In this document: positions 37,622 to 48,138 of the stretch, one piece after another
How the letters are laid out: every line of letters begins with the position of its first letter
Numbering within the stretch: position 1 is the first letter of the stretch
Assembly: GCF_018446385.1 (NCBI RefSeq)
Contig: NC_055993.1
Span: 39,553,645-39,617,644, forward strand
DNA from: Zingiber officinale
Lineage: Eukaryota; Streptophyta; Magnoliopsida; Zingiberales; Zingiberaceae
Direction of reading: 5' to 3'
DNA length: 64,000 nucleotides
Notes under the pieces: generated by a model
The model's input: only the letters and a program-made list of their open reading frames with translations
Database searches by the model: none
Told to the model about the DNA's origin: nothing
Made by a program: the position numbers and the translations under genes

Positions 37622-38290
37622 TCAAATGTAACTCCGCGCCATCTCATCTGCCTTGACCCATTTCATATGATAATCAATCTCCTCTTCACTAGAATCTCTA
37701 TTAGGCGCATTAGGGCAGACCTCTAACAGTACAAGCTTATAGCCTTCAGCAGTTAAGACAATGTCCAGGTTTCTTTTCCAATCTATGTAATTGGGACTAG
37801 TAAGTTTGTTCTCTTTCAGTATAATAGTCAGTGGGTTGAAAGTTATCCTAAGAATCACAAAATAAACTTTGGTCAAAACTCTAAATTTAGAATAATATTG
37901 ATTCCTCAAACAATATTATTTAAATTTACCAACACCTCAAACACCGTGTATTTTACATGCCACGATAGTGTGGACGTATAAAAAATCAAACATTTGTAAG
38001 AGGAGGTTTTACTCATTAATTTTATTCTTATCAACCTAACTTTATGATAAATAAAATTAATAGTTGGTTTTTTCCTTCGGTCGTACAAATAATAGCAGTG
38101 ACTCCGATGGGGAGGATACTATTAAATGTGTCTAAATGTATACCATTACTTGATACTTAGTCCATTAAATAGGATTGTGCCGCTTTAGATAGAGAAGATC
38201 ACACACTCCTAAATAATTTCCTATAATCATCCATAAAGGAAGTTTAATCTAGTGATCTGCAAACAAACTCATCCGATGGGGAGGGAGACA
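37622..38290 (-). pseudogene. Second copia element: gag start and leader
   Basis: The minus strand shows LTSPNYIDWKRNLDIVLTAE and HMKWVKADEMARSYI (37622-37830), the N-terminal gag domain. About 400 bp of leader precedes it up to about 38290, where copy D resumes. The expected 5' LTR and primer-binding site are absent, so the element is truncated at its 5' end. Zinc-knuckle sequence between 37102 and 37622 is degenerate. Confidence 0.7.
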
Positions 38291-39488
38291 CTCAGAGGAC
38301 TTCCACTACCTAGCTTCACTCACTAGGGTTTGGCTTCACTCACTAGGACTTCCATCACCTAGCTTCACTCACTAGGGTCCGACTTCACTCACCGGGACTT
38401 TCACTACCTAGCTTCACTAACTAGGGTCTGGCTTCACTCACCAGGACTTCCACCACCTAGCTTCACTCACTAGGGCCTGACTTTACTCACCAGGATTTCC
38501 ACTTTACCTAATCTCTAGTTAGGACTAGTCACTCAGTAGACTTCTCACCTGCCTATCCTTTGGTTAGGACTTACCTTTGCTAGTCATCTAGTTCTGACTA
38601 GACTTCTCTCTTCTAAACATCAAATCTTATTTGGATCAACCCTTGGTCAAATTGACCAAACTTAGGTATATTGTTAAACATTGAAACTCTAGAGGTTGAT
38701 TGCACCAACATCGAGTGTAGACTCCCAATTGTAGAGTGCAGACTCCCGAGTTTGAGTCCCGAGTGCAGACTCCAGAGTGTAGAGTGCAGACTCCCAAGTC
38801 CGAGTTGCCACCTCCCGACTCCGAGTGCTGAGTCCCAACTCCGAGTGTAGGAAAAAAGATGTCGAGATCTATTTTCAAGCAGTTTCCTTAAAACAGACTC
38901 GTCCTCCTCCGACTATGCTTTGAGGTTATGATGGATGTTTGTTTTCTAGGATATAATGGCAGAACCATGTACACAACCAAGCACTGGTTGTTTATGGTAA
39001 ACTGAGAAACTATCTTATTGCTATCACGGGCAAACCACCAAGTGAAAATGCACAGTGGAGAGAAAATTTGGGAGAAACAAAAGTGGAGGAAAATCTGTGT
39101 TATTAGGTCTGTTACTCTTGCTCTTGGTCACAACCTCCTTATATAGGAGCTTAGACTCTTGTAGTATTTGAACTTTATCATTTAGACTATTAAATAGTTG
39201 AATTAAAGTCATTTACTGTCCATTAATCCATCCTGCTCAAACACATGAAGGTTACAGATTCTTTATTAATCATCGATTAATGCATATGTTGCATTTGAGC
39301 AACAAGTAAAAATATTTAGGTGATAAAACGTTAGTTCATTCGCTTGAGCAACTTGTGCCTCTAGTATTTGACATGCATAGATCGTATTCGCACATGAATC
39401 AACTTGGTTCAATATAAATGGAACTTTAAATTTGTACTTCCATATACCCATACATATAAGAGATCATCTCTATATATTTATTCACATC

Positions 39489-39492
<4 letters not shown>

Positions 39493-39575
<83 letters not shown>
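39493..39575. repeat. (AT)n microsatellite, about 83 bp
   Basis: Uninterrupted alternating AT at the point where the 5' LTR of the large copia element loses similarity to its partner. It ends in AACGCGCG. Confidence 0.95.
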
Positions 39576-39576
<1 letters not shown>

Positions 39577-40289
39577 CGCGCGATATGACAACTATCAATT
39601 TTTTGTTTTATTTTTTTTATTTTTAAATTAAAAAATTTGTTTACGATTTTATTTATAGGGTTCAGGCTTTGGGTATAGTATTAAAGCTATTTTTTTTTTA
39701 GATTTTACCTATAGGGTTTAGGCTTTCTAATTTGGTTATAGTGTTTGGTTTAAAAAAAAATTAAAATAAAATTAATTTAAGTATTTATTGAATATTGTAA
39801 TGTGTTTAGGGGATATATCTATATATTAAATTTTAAATAAAGAAATATTGAATTTTTAAAATTCAAAAAAAACAAAAAAAAGCGCTGTTACTGTGCGCGA
39901 CGCGCACAGTCGCGCACTGTGCGGTCGCGCACAGTAACAAAACTCTATATATATATTTCCATTTATATTTTTAACAGATGACTCATCAACCTTCTAATTC
40001 ATGAAAAAGACTAATCGACACCACAAATGTGGATCGTAGTAAGTTGTTTGAAACTCACAACAAATATGGTTCATCTTTTTGTCAATCCTTATCCTTTTCG
40101 ATTCGACACGTACCTCAATCTCGAAAGACATATCATGGTGAAATTGCAACCAAAAATTAAGTCACAACTTGTCATGTTTGGCTAAATCAAATCAGTGGTA
40201 AGAGATAAGAAATTAGTGGTGAGAGATAAGGTGCATTCATAATCAGGATTTAATTTTGACGTAGGATGCATTTATGATAATTGAATTTA
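39576..40289. other. AT-rich segment with a GC-rich hairpin
   Basis: AT-rich, no gene. Holds a strong inverted repeat at 39887-39938: GTTACTGTGCGCGAC and its exact reverse complement, with a second inner inverted pair (GCACAGT/ACTGTGC) in the loop. Remaining sequence to 40289 shows nothing I recognise. Confidence 0.8.
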
Positions 40290-40441
40290 GGCATGATAAT
40301 TTTTTCATGGGTTTAGACTTTAGATCACATGGAGAAAACCTAATTTGGGAATTTGGGGATGGGTGCGAGGACCCTTTTCAGATATGGATTATGATTTAGA
40401 GATTTTTGAAATCCTCATAGTTGAATAGGACGACGACGACG

Positions 40442-40495
<54 letters not shown>

Positions 40496-40792
40496 TTGAT
40501 TTTTTTCCTATTTATTAAATTATGAATTATTAATATTATTATATATATTATTTAAATAATATTAGTATTTATATGTCATTGATTCTTTATGAAATGTATT
40601 TAAGATTAAAAAAAATGGTCAAATCAATAGACAATGGCTATTTGAAGCTGAGATAAAGACGGAGCTGGGATGGAGAATTCCCAATTAAACAGAATCAGGT
40701 ATAGGGTAAAGATATAAGTCAAGGATGGGGATGGAAATGACAAATCCATTTCCGCCCCACCCCTTCTCACCCACATGCACCATTATCATTGA
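40290..40792. mobile_element. Diverged G-rich TIR element with microsatellite
   Basis: Short terminal inverted repeat ATGATAAT (40293-40300) / ATTATCAT (40782-40789). The left end ('ggcatgataatttttt', then 'catgggttt' and 'catggagaaaaccta') aligns with the left end of the element at 58846-59156. The right end has 'ggggatgg..' and 'ccgccccacccc' like that element. It has been enlarged by a (GAC)n(AAT)n tract and other sequence. Confidence 0.55.
40430..40493. repeat. (GAC)n(AAT)n compound microsatellite
   Basis: About five GAC units followed by about seventeen AAT/ATA units, uninterrupted. Confidence 0.95.
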
Positions 40793-40841
40793 ATTACAGG
40801 AACTGAATCATCTATGCAAGAAATAATATATATAAAATGAA

Positions 40842-40922
40842 AGTTAGTTCAGATCATCTGTCCCCATCTCTCTCTGTCTCCGTGTCCCATTATCGATCGG
40901 ACGGATCAGATTAAATCTCAAG
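40842..40922 (+). repeat. Left arm of an inverted repeat split by the plus-strand copia element
   Basis: About 80 bp, including 'agttcagatcatctgt', 'tctctctctgtc' and GATCAGATTAAATCTCAAG, which returns as reverse complement at 47010-47090 on the far side of the 6-kb copia element. The pair was evidently one palindromic element of roughly 250 bp before the copia insertion. Confidence 0.75.
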
Positions 40923-40949
40923 AATGTTTTGCACATCACGAGGATATTG

Positions 40950-41647
40950 TGTTGAATTTTGTTTTTAAATTTAAAGCATTTTTTTTTGTTGTGTTTTTAG
41001 TCCCACATTGCTAAGTGGAGAAGCTTGGAAGGGCTTATATAGGAAGTCCTTCCATCCTTGCTTAGCAATGATAAGAGGACCTACACGCATGCGCGGGCCA
41101 AGCCCAAATCGAGTAGATTGGGTTAAATTAACGCGCGCAGGGGGGGTGCAAATCCCCAGCCCGTGGGCCTTGCGCTCACGGGCGGCCCGGTTTGTTGTCT
41201 GAACCAAACCAGTTTGGTTTCCGATTCGGACTTCGGTTTTGGTCCGCATGAGGAAGCGAAGCAGCGCTTCGGTTCTGGTCGCGTGAGGATGCGAAACAAC
41301 GCATCCGCGCGTGAGAAGAGGTTCCTCTGCACTGCTTCAAGTGTATAAATACACTTCCTCACTTCCTTCTCAACTCACTCCGAAGCAAAGCATTCTTTCT
41401 GCTACTTTTTCCTCCTCTTCTTCCCGGAGCTTGAGTCGCGATCAGGGGTCTGGCGCTCAGGAGTCGGCTTTTTGGCTTGGCCTCAGGTCACGATGGAGAG
41501 GTCAGCTCGATTCAATCCGAGAAAGGTGTGCCAGTCCGAGATTATCCGAGATATCATTAACCTCATGTTATTAACGCTATTTCGTCATTTATTGGTGCAA
41601 TTATAGATTATTAGATTACTTATAATTAGTTCTATTTCAATTACTAC
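40950..41647 (+). repeat. 5' LTR of the plus-strand copia element
   Basis: Starts TGTTGAATTTTG and ends in ATTACTAC. U3 carries 'tcccacattgctaagtggag' and a conserved block to 41110. A TATAAATA box lies at 41344-41351, the likely promoter. It differs from the 3' LTR mainly by absence of two short U3 blocks and by an unlike sequence between about 41400 and 41560. Confidence 0.9.
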
Positions 41648-41934
41648 TTTTAGAGAGAATTGATTGTAGCATCAATAAACATGATGAGCGAATAGGGGGG
41701 TTCCGATGAGGCTAGCCGAAGAGAAGATTTTGCAAAACTTCAAACGCTGGCAACAACGAATGAAATTTTGACTTACTACGATTCTAGGGCTTATTCTCCA
41801 ACAGACCCTCCTTCACCCAATGAAGAGGAGGACCCTTAGAGAGTTAAGCAAAGGGATTATCTGCCATGGGAGAATCCCTATCCGCCGCCTCAAACGCTAT
41901 TTTTGATGTGTCTATGTTTCAACCGCCATAAAGA

Positions 41935-42235
41935 GTGGGAAATCTTTGGATAAAAATACAACTCGAAGATTCCGGTTTAGAAAAGTACACTGTGGCAAAA
42001 TTCCTAAACTTCAAAATGGTTGAAAGCAAATCTGTTGAATTCCAAGTCCAAATTCATGGTCTTGTTGAAGGAGATATGCCATTACCGAAAAATTTCAGGT
42101 CTTGTCAATCATCGAAAAATTGCCTCCGAGTTGGGAAGATTTTGGCATGACTCTTAAACATCGGAGAGGTAAAATCTCTCGAGATTTGATGATTGCCTTA
42201 AATATCAAGAAGAACAGTAACATAATAACATAAAA
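41935..42235 (+). pseudogene. copia gag remnant
   Basis: LEKYTVAKFLNFKMVESKSV (41970-42030), then in other frames SIIEKLPPSWEDFGMTLKHR and KISRDLMIALNIKK (42105-42215): the gag UBN2 core. Two frame changes within 300 bp. The zinc knuckle expected next is only faint (42300-42440). The N-terminal part of gag before 41935 is also shortened. Confidence 0.75.
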
Positions 42236-42520
42236 TGATGATACATGCTTATGGATTTTATTCCAAAGGATAGTCTCATCTCATCGACAAGAAGAAATTC
42301 AAAAACGAAAAATAAAAACAAGATGAAACCCAACCCAAAGGTTCAAAAGAAACTGGACAAACCTAAGCCTTCGTCATGGATGTGGAGTTGGACATTATAA
42401 ATTCTGCTAAGCGAAGGACAAGGAGAAACACCAAAGTAATACGTCCAGGGCAAGGTAAATGTCGTAAATGACATAGTCGACACCAGCGATAGGTTTGTTA
42501 CCTTCAAACCCAAACTAAAC

Positions 42521-45500
42521 TTGATCTATCAACCCAATGAATGGTTAGTTGATACAGGTGCTAATGTACACTGTTATGCTGATCGCTCAGCCTTCCTTAC
42601 TTATCAGGTAATTGAAGGCACTTCCGTGACCATGGGGAACCATTCTGCAGCCAGGGTGTTTGAGATAGGACAAGTTGACCTGAGGTTCACCTCTGGAAAA
42701 GTCTTGTCACTGCATGAGGTGCATCACGTTCCAGCGATCCGTCGGAATTTGATTAGCGGATCAAAGTTAGTCCGTGATGGTTATGAGTTGAACTTTAAAT
42801 GTAATAAAATTGTAATATTACATTTAGGAACCTTTATTGGAAAAGGTTACCTTAATGAAGGTTTATTTAAACTCAATGTAGAAAATGCTACTTTAAATAA
42901 ATCTTCTGATATTGGCTGTTCATATAAAATTGAGTCTTATGATCTGTGGCATGATAGATTAGGACATGTCAATTTTAATACCGTAAAAAGGATGATGAAT
43001 CTTGACATGATCCCTAAGCATGCTATAAATGATAAGAAAAAATGTGAAATTTGTGTGCAATATAAACAACCCCGTAAACCCTTCAAATCAGTTGATAGAA
43101 ATTCTGATATTTTAGAATTGATTCATACTGACTGTTGTGAGTTTAACGGTGTAATAACGAGAGATCATAAAAGGTATTTCATTACCTTCATTGATGATCA
43201 CTCTCGTTATTGTTATGTTTATTTGCTAAAAACTAAGGATGAAGCTTTAGATAAATTTATGATTTTTAAATATGAAGCTGAGAATCAAACCGATAAAACT
43301 ATTAAAAGGTTAAGGTCTAATAGGGGTGGAGAATTTACCTCGAACCTGTTTCAAAAATTTTGTCAAGATACAGGTATAATCCATGAGGTAACTGCTCCAT
43401 ATAGTCCTCAATCCAACGGTATAGCAGAACGGAAAAATCGAACCCTTGAAAATATGATTAATTCCATGTTAGGCAGTTCTGGGTTACCCAACTTTATGTG
43501 GGGGGAGGCTCTATACACTGCATACCATGTGCTAAATAGAGTCCCAATGAAGTCAAGGGATAAAACCCCATATGAGCTTTGGAAAGGCCGAAGGACAAGT
43601 TTGAAATACCTTAAAGTGTGGGGGTGCCTGGCAAAGGTACTAGTACCTGAACACAGAAGGAAAAAAACTTAGTCCAAAGACCGTAGATGGTATCTTCTTG
43701 GGTTATGCTCAAAATAGTATTGCATATAGGTTCCTAATTATTAAATCAGAAATTCCTGGAATAGATGCAAATACATTTTTTGAGGATATATTTCATATGA
43801 AGACGAGAACACCTCAATCTAGTATTCCTACTAGAAATGAGCCTTCTTCCGTAGAGGTCCCACTATCCGTAGTGGGTACATCTTCCTCAAGTCACTCTAG
43901 ACTAGATGAATCTAGTGAGTATACAGAACCAAGAAGGAGCAAGAGGCAACGTGTGTCTAAGGATTTAGGCCAGGACTTTATCACCTATAATATAGAAGGT
44001 GATCCTGTGACATATAGAGATGCTATGGCTTCTCCTGAAGCTAAACACTGGAAAGAGGCCATTAAAAGTGAAATGGACTCTATTATCTCTAATGTCACTT
44101 GGGAGTTGGTAGATTTACCTCCTGGGTGTAACACTATAGGATGTAAATGAGTGTTTAAAAGAAAACTAAAACCTGATGGGTCAGTAGATAAATTCAAAGC
44201 CCGCCTAGTTGCTAAGGGATTTAAACAGAAAGAAGGGATTGACTATTTTGACACTTATTCTCCTGTTACCAGAATTACTACAATCCGAGTGTTAATAGCA
44301 TTGGCGTCCATATATCATCTTGAGGTCCATCAAATAGATGTCAAAATGACATTCCTTAATGGAGATCTTGAAGAAGAGATATATATGGATCAACCTGAGG
44401 GATATGTAGTTTCTGGAAATGAGAACAAAATCTGTAGGTTAGTCAAATCTCTTTATGGTTTGAAGCAAGCCCCAAAGCAGTGGAACGAAAAATTTGATAG
44501 AGCTATGTTATCATTTGGCTTTGAAATGAATGACTCTGATAAATGTGTGTATGCTAAAATGAAAGGTGATAATTGTATTATCTTATGTTTGTATGTAGAT
44601 GATATTCTACTGTTTGGTTCTAACATTTCTATTATTAATGAGACTAAGGCCCTCTTAAGTGGTAAGTTTGATATGAAGGATATGGGTTGTGCTGATATGA
44701 TTTTAGGGCTGAAGTTGACTCGTTCAACTGATGGAATAGCAATTTCTCAATCACTCTATATTGAGAGAGTATTAGAGAAATATAGTTATAGCCAAGTTAA
44801 ATCTGTAGTCACACCCTATGATCCTTCAAAAACTCTCCACAAGAATAAGAGTGGTGTGGCAGTGTCTCAATTAAGATACTCACAAATAATAGGTAGTCTA
44901 ATGTACTTAGCAAATTGTTCTAGACCTGATATTTCTTTTGCTATATCGAAATTGAGCAGGTTTACCAGCTGTCCGGACAGAACGCATTGGGATGCATTAG
45001 ATAGAGTACTCAGATATCTGAAAGACACTATATCCTTGGGCTTGTGGTATGGGAGATTCCCTGCAGTCCTGGAGGGATATAGTGATGCCAGTTGGATAGC
45101 TGACACTGCTGAGTGTAAAGGCGTTACTGGTTATGTTTTTACACTTAGAGGCGGTGCAGTTGCTTGGAGGTCTGTTAAACAGACGATTATAACCCGTTCT
45201 ACATCTGAGGTAGAATTGTGTGCTTTGGATACCACAGTAACTGAAGCTGATTGGCTTAAGGGTCTTCTTTCTGAAATTCCCTTAATGATGAAGCCAATAC
45301 CTTCTATTTCAGTGCACTGTGATAATCAAACAACAATAGCTCAGATTAGAAGCTCCAAGTATAACCAGAAACAGAAGAGACATGTACGAATAAGATTGAA
45401 ATCTATTCGTGAGCTAGTATCTCTTGGAGTGGTGTCATTGGACTTTGTAAGTTCAAAAGACAATATTGCTGATCCACTCACTAAAGGACTTGATTCTGAG

Positions 45501-45578
45501 AAAATCAAGAGATCCAGTAAGGGAATGGGACTGAGGCCTGTCCTGGTTTCATCTATAGCGGCAACCCAACCTATCTGA
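42521..45578 (+). pseudogene. copia pol: protease, integrase, RT, RNase H, with three inactivating changes
   Basis: The open segments are 42521-43672, 43698-44150 and 44151-45578. Protease: WLVDTGANVHCY with DTGA at residues 11-14 of the first segment. GAG-pre: LWHDRLGHVNFNTVKRMM, then a C-x2-C. Integrase core: LIHTDCCEFNG, FIDDHSRYCYVYLL, RLRSNRGGEF where SDRGGEF is normal (second catalytic Asp to Asn), NGIAERKNRTLE. The frame shifts by one base in a run of A at about 43665. In-frame TGA at 44148 replaces the conserved Trp before VFKRK. RT: FKARLVAKGFKQKEGIDYFD and LYVDDILLFGSN intact. RNase H: YSDASWIAD, HCDNQTTI, SSKDNIADPLTKGL. The RT-RNase H part is open for 475 codons, so damage is recent or modest. 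Confidence 0.9.
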
Positions 45579-46100
45579 TTGGAGATCCCAAAAAGTAGGT
45601 TCAATGTGGTACAAACAAGCTATAAGGGTGAAACGTAAGCATCAAATTGATTGAGATGTAATCTCATAGTCTCTTCCCTGGATAGATGCTTGACTGCTAG
45701 TAAGGATGAGCTTAGGAGCTCTTAATGAGTTCAAGGTCTTAATGACAGGATGTTTGCAATACATCCTTAGAGAACTCACCTATGTAAGTGTAACTGTGAG
45801 GCCGCAGTGTGGGGGTCTAGGCAACTCTCCTTAGCACTTATGAAACAAGATTCAGTGGCATGACCGTAATGCACCAACCCAGAAGAATTCAACCGTCGCC
45901 AGTGATGAGTTGTTACCAATTGATCTTCACATATAAAAGGTTTAAGATCAAGACTCTGTTCTCTTCAAACCTATGTGAATAAGATTGGTGTACTTAGGTG
46001 AAAATTCAAACCGGAAGGTATTTTCACTGAAAGCTCATTGCAACCAAGCCTCAGAACATATCTTTGTTTTTGACTAAAATGATTTGAATTTGTGGGGGAT

Positions 46101-46978
46101 TGTTGAATTTTGTTTTTAAATTCAAAGCATTTTTTTTGTAGTGTTTTTAGTCCCACATTGCTAAGTGGAGAAGCTTGGAAGGGCTTATATAGGAAGCCCT
46201 TCCATCCTTGCTTAGCAATGATAAGAGGACCTACACGCATGCGCGGGCCAAGCCCAAATCGAGTGGATTTGGGGGGTTCGAGCCGGAAATCCATAAACCG
46301 GGCGTCACGTGCACGATTAACGCGCGCAGGGGGGGTGTAAATCCCCAACCCGTGGGCCTTGCGCTCACGGGCGGCCCGGTCTGTTTTTGCTGGTTTGGTT
46401 CAGTCTGAACCAAACCAGTTTGGTTTCCGGTTCTGGTTTTATCTGAACCAAAACCAAACCAAAGTTTGGTTCCGCGCGTGAGGAAGCGAAGCAGCGCTTC
46501 GGTACTGTCCGCGTCGCGTGAGGATGCGAAACTCCGCGCGTGAGAAGAGGAAGCAGAAGCAAAGTGTGTGTCCCTTCCTCTGCACTGCTTCAAGTGTATA
46601 AATGCACTTCCTCACTTCCTTCTCAACTCACTCCAGAAAGCAAAGCATTCCTTCTCCCTTGCTTTCTACTTCTTCCTTCTTTCTGAGTTCTAAGGCTTGG
46701 TTCGCGATCTGAGGTTGAGTCCGAGTGCGGCGCTCGTTTTTGAGTGCACCTACGAGCGACGCGAGCGGTTGTCGGATCTTGGGAGGATTTTGCCGGAGAG
46801 CCTCTGCACCGTGGGCGGCAATCAATTCTCTAAAGACAGTCGGCACGTCCGACGCTTCGACCGGAGATACACAATTTCTTAACCCTTACTGTTATTAACG
46901 TTTATTGCATGCTCGTCATTTATTGGTGCAATTATAGATTACTGTATTAGCGTAATTAGTTCTATTTCAATTACTACA
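46101..46978 (+). repeat. 3' LTR of the plus-strand copia element
   Basis: Starts TGTTGAATTTTG after the polypurine tract and ends ATTACTACA. It is 878 bp against 698 bp for the 5' LTR. Extra blocks lie at about 46268-46318 and 46384-46470, and the stretch 46650-46880 is largely unlike its counterpart, although both ends agree well. Confidence 0.9.
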
Positions 46979-47009
46979 TATTATACATATTTTAAAGATG
47001 TCATGATGC

Positions 47010-47090
47010 CTTGAGATTTAATCTGATCCATCCGATTGACAATGAGATACGGGACAGAGAGAAATGAGAACAGAAGATCTGAACTAAATG
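47010..47090 (-). repeat. Right arm of the inverted repeat split by the plus-strand copia element
   Basis: Reverse complement of 40842-40922, with matching words CTTGAGATTTAATCTGATC, 'cagagagaaat' and AGATCTGAACT and a few substitutions. Flanks the retrotransposon symmetrically. Confidence 0.75.
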
Positions 47091-48138
47091 AAAGTTTGCA
47101 TCAACTTGTGCAGTGTAACCTTTAGAAATAACCACATTATTTGTTCATCTACTCAGAATTTAGATTTACGATCTATGATTTTATCATCTCCATGATAGAA
47201 GTTGTTTGGACTTAAACTAAATTTGATTAAAATACTTATTATTTATATATTATTTTAATTTGTCAAAGAATAAATATTATTATATTTTAGATCGTCATGC
47301 ACATGAGTTGATGTTGATGAGATCAAGAGGCACGTGCCCCGCTAGATAAAGTAGAATATAGTGTAGTGCAATACTAGTCTAGTTGATAACTCTTGCAACC
47401 TAGCTAACTCCCACCAGAATTACAAAGCTGAAGATTGTTTGAATATTTAATAGCTTTTCATTGTAACACCTATTTATCAGCTATATCACATTAATTTTTG
47501 TATAATAGGATATTGCCTTTTTTTTTTAATAACCTTTAGATAATATAATATTTATAATATGCTAAAGGATGGGTTTCCTTATTAGAATTTTAATTAGCTA
47601 AAGATGGTTTTAGTCAATTGAAAATAAAAGCCAGTCGTTTAAGTAGTTTTATCCACTATTTGAAGTTTTTTTTTTTTGGTGATTATAAATAAGGATACGA
47701 AGGTAAGTCAAAATACAATAACTCATTACTCTCCATTCTTGTAGTTCCAAAGTGCTTTCTCATCACCTAAGATCTTAAGTTATATAGACTTCGAACTTTT
47801 ATAAGATTTTTTTTCTTTCAGTGTTGTTTTTCTCTCGTACTTAGTTCATTTTTATACATATGAGAAAAAAGCTTTTATATAAAATTAATGTCTCCAATGA
47901 AATTCTTTTAATGGTGAAAATTTAATGAGTGACTAACTAACTAGTCAATAGACCGTGAAGTACGATGAAATTGTATAAATAATGTTAAATTAATGATACT
48001 ATTTTTATTTTCACTATGTAGCTTTGTTTTTTTACAAGAGTAGTAAAAAATTTTATTTTTCAATTTTATAACTATTCACCCCTTAAGCTACTATTCGATC
48101 CTTCACCTTCTAGCATTGAAACTTGCTGAACAAAGTAC
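47091..48138. other. AT-rich intergenic, no feature recognised
   Basis: No ORF, TIR or known repeat beyond short A/T runs. Confidence 0.5.

Larger units (their letters stand above)
30959..38710 (+). mobile_element. Solo-LTR-like element, copy D, itself split by a second copia element
   Basis: Flanked by TCGAG at 30954-30958 and 38711-38715. Left part 30959 to about 31680 (TATTGGATCG, 'gaatagcgatcatcaaaat', 'gactcctactccaaggcccg', 'ctgtaaaacaaagttagcac'); right part about 38290-38710 ('cactaggacttcc' repeats, ending TTGATTGCACCAACA). The two halves together are about 1.14 kb, similar to copies B and C. Everything between is the second copia element. Confidence 0.7.
30466..39492 (-). repeat. 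5' LTR of the large minus-strand copia element, split by a 7.75-kb insertion
   Basis: The LTR occupies 30466-30958 and 38711-39492 and matches 21570-22800 in order: 'gagtggtctgaat', the 'gtgcagactcccga' array (both sides of the split), 'ttaaaacagactcgtcctcc', 'gagagaaaatttggg', 'gttgcatttgagcaacaag', 'gaatcaacttggttcaata'. The final ~110 bp present in the other LTR ('aacaatataaaccagcc' to 'tttctagca') are missing. The copy runs instead into an AT microsatellite at about 39493. Confidence 0.75.
40950..46978 (+). mobile_element. Ty1/copia retrotransposon with both LTRs, plus strand
   Basis: Two LTRs (40950-41647 and 46101-46978) enclose gag, protease, integrase, RT and RNase H in copia order. 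The 3' LTR is preceded by a polypurine tract TGTGGGGGAT (46091-46100). Flanks are TATTG before and TATTA after, an imperfect 5-bp duplication (ATATT is an alternative with a 1-nt offset). No tRNA-Met-type primer site (TGGTATCAGAGC) follows the 5' LTR. Coding is damaged by a frameshift, a nonsense codon and gag deletions, so it is not autonomous now. Confidence 0.9.

Noticed and set aside
39493..39626. ORF made of alternating Ile-Tyr
   Set aside because: Translation of the (AT)n microsatellite.
41008..41574. Several Arg/Pro-rich ORFs on both strands, repeated at 46110-46593
   Set aside because: They fall in the two LTRs of the plus-strand copia element and exist in several frames because of high GC there.
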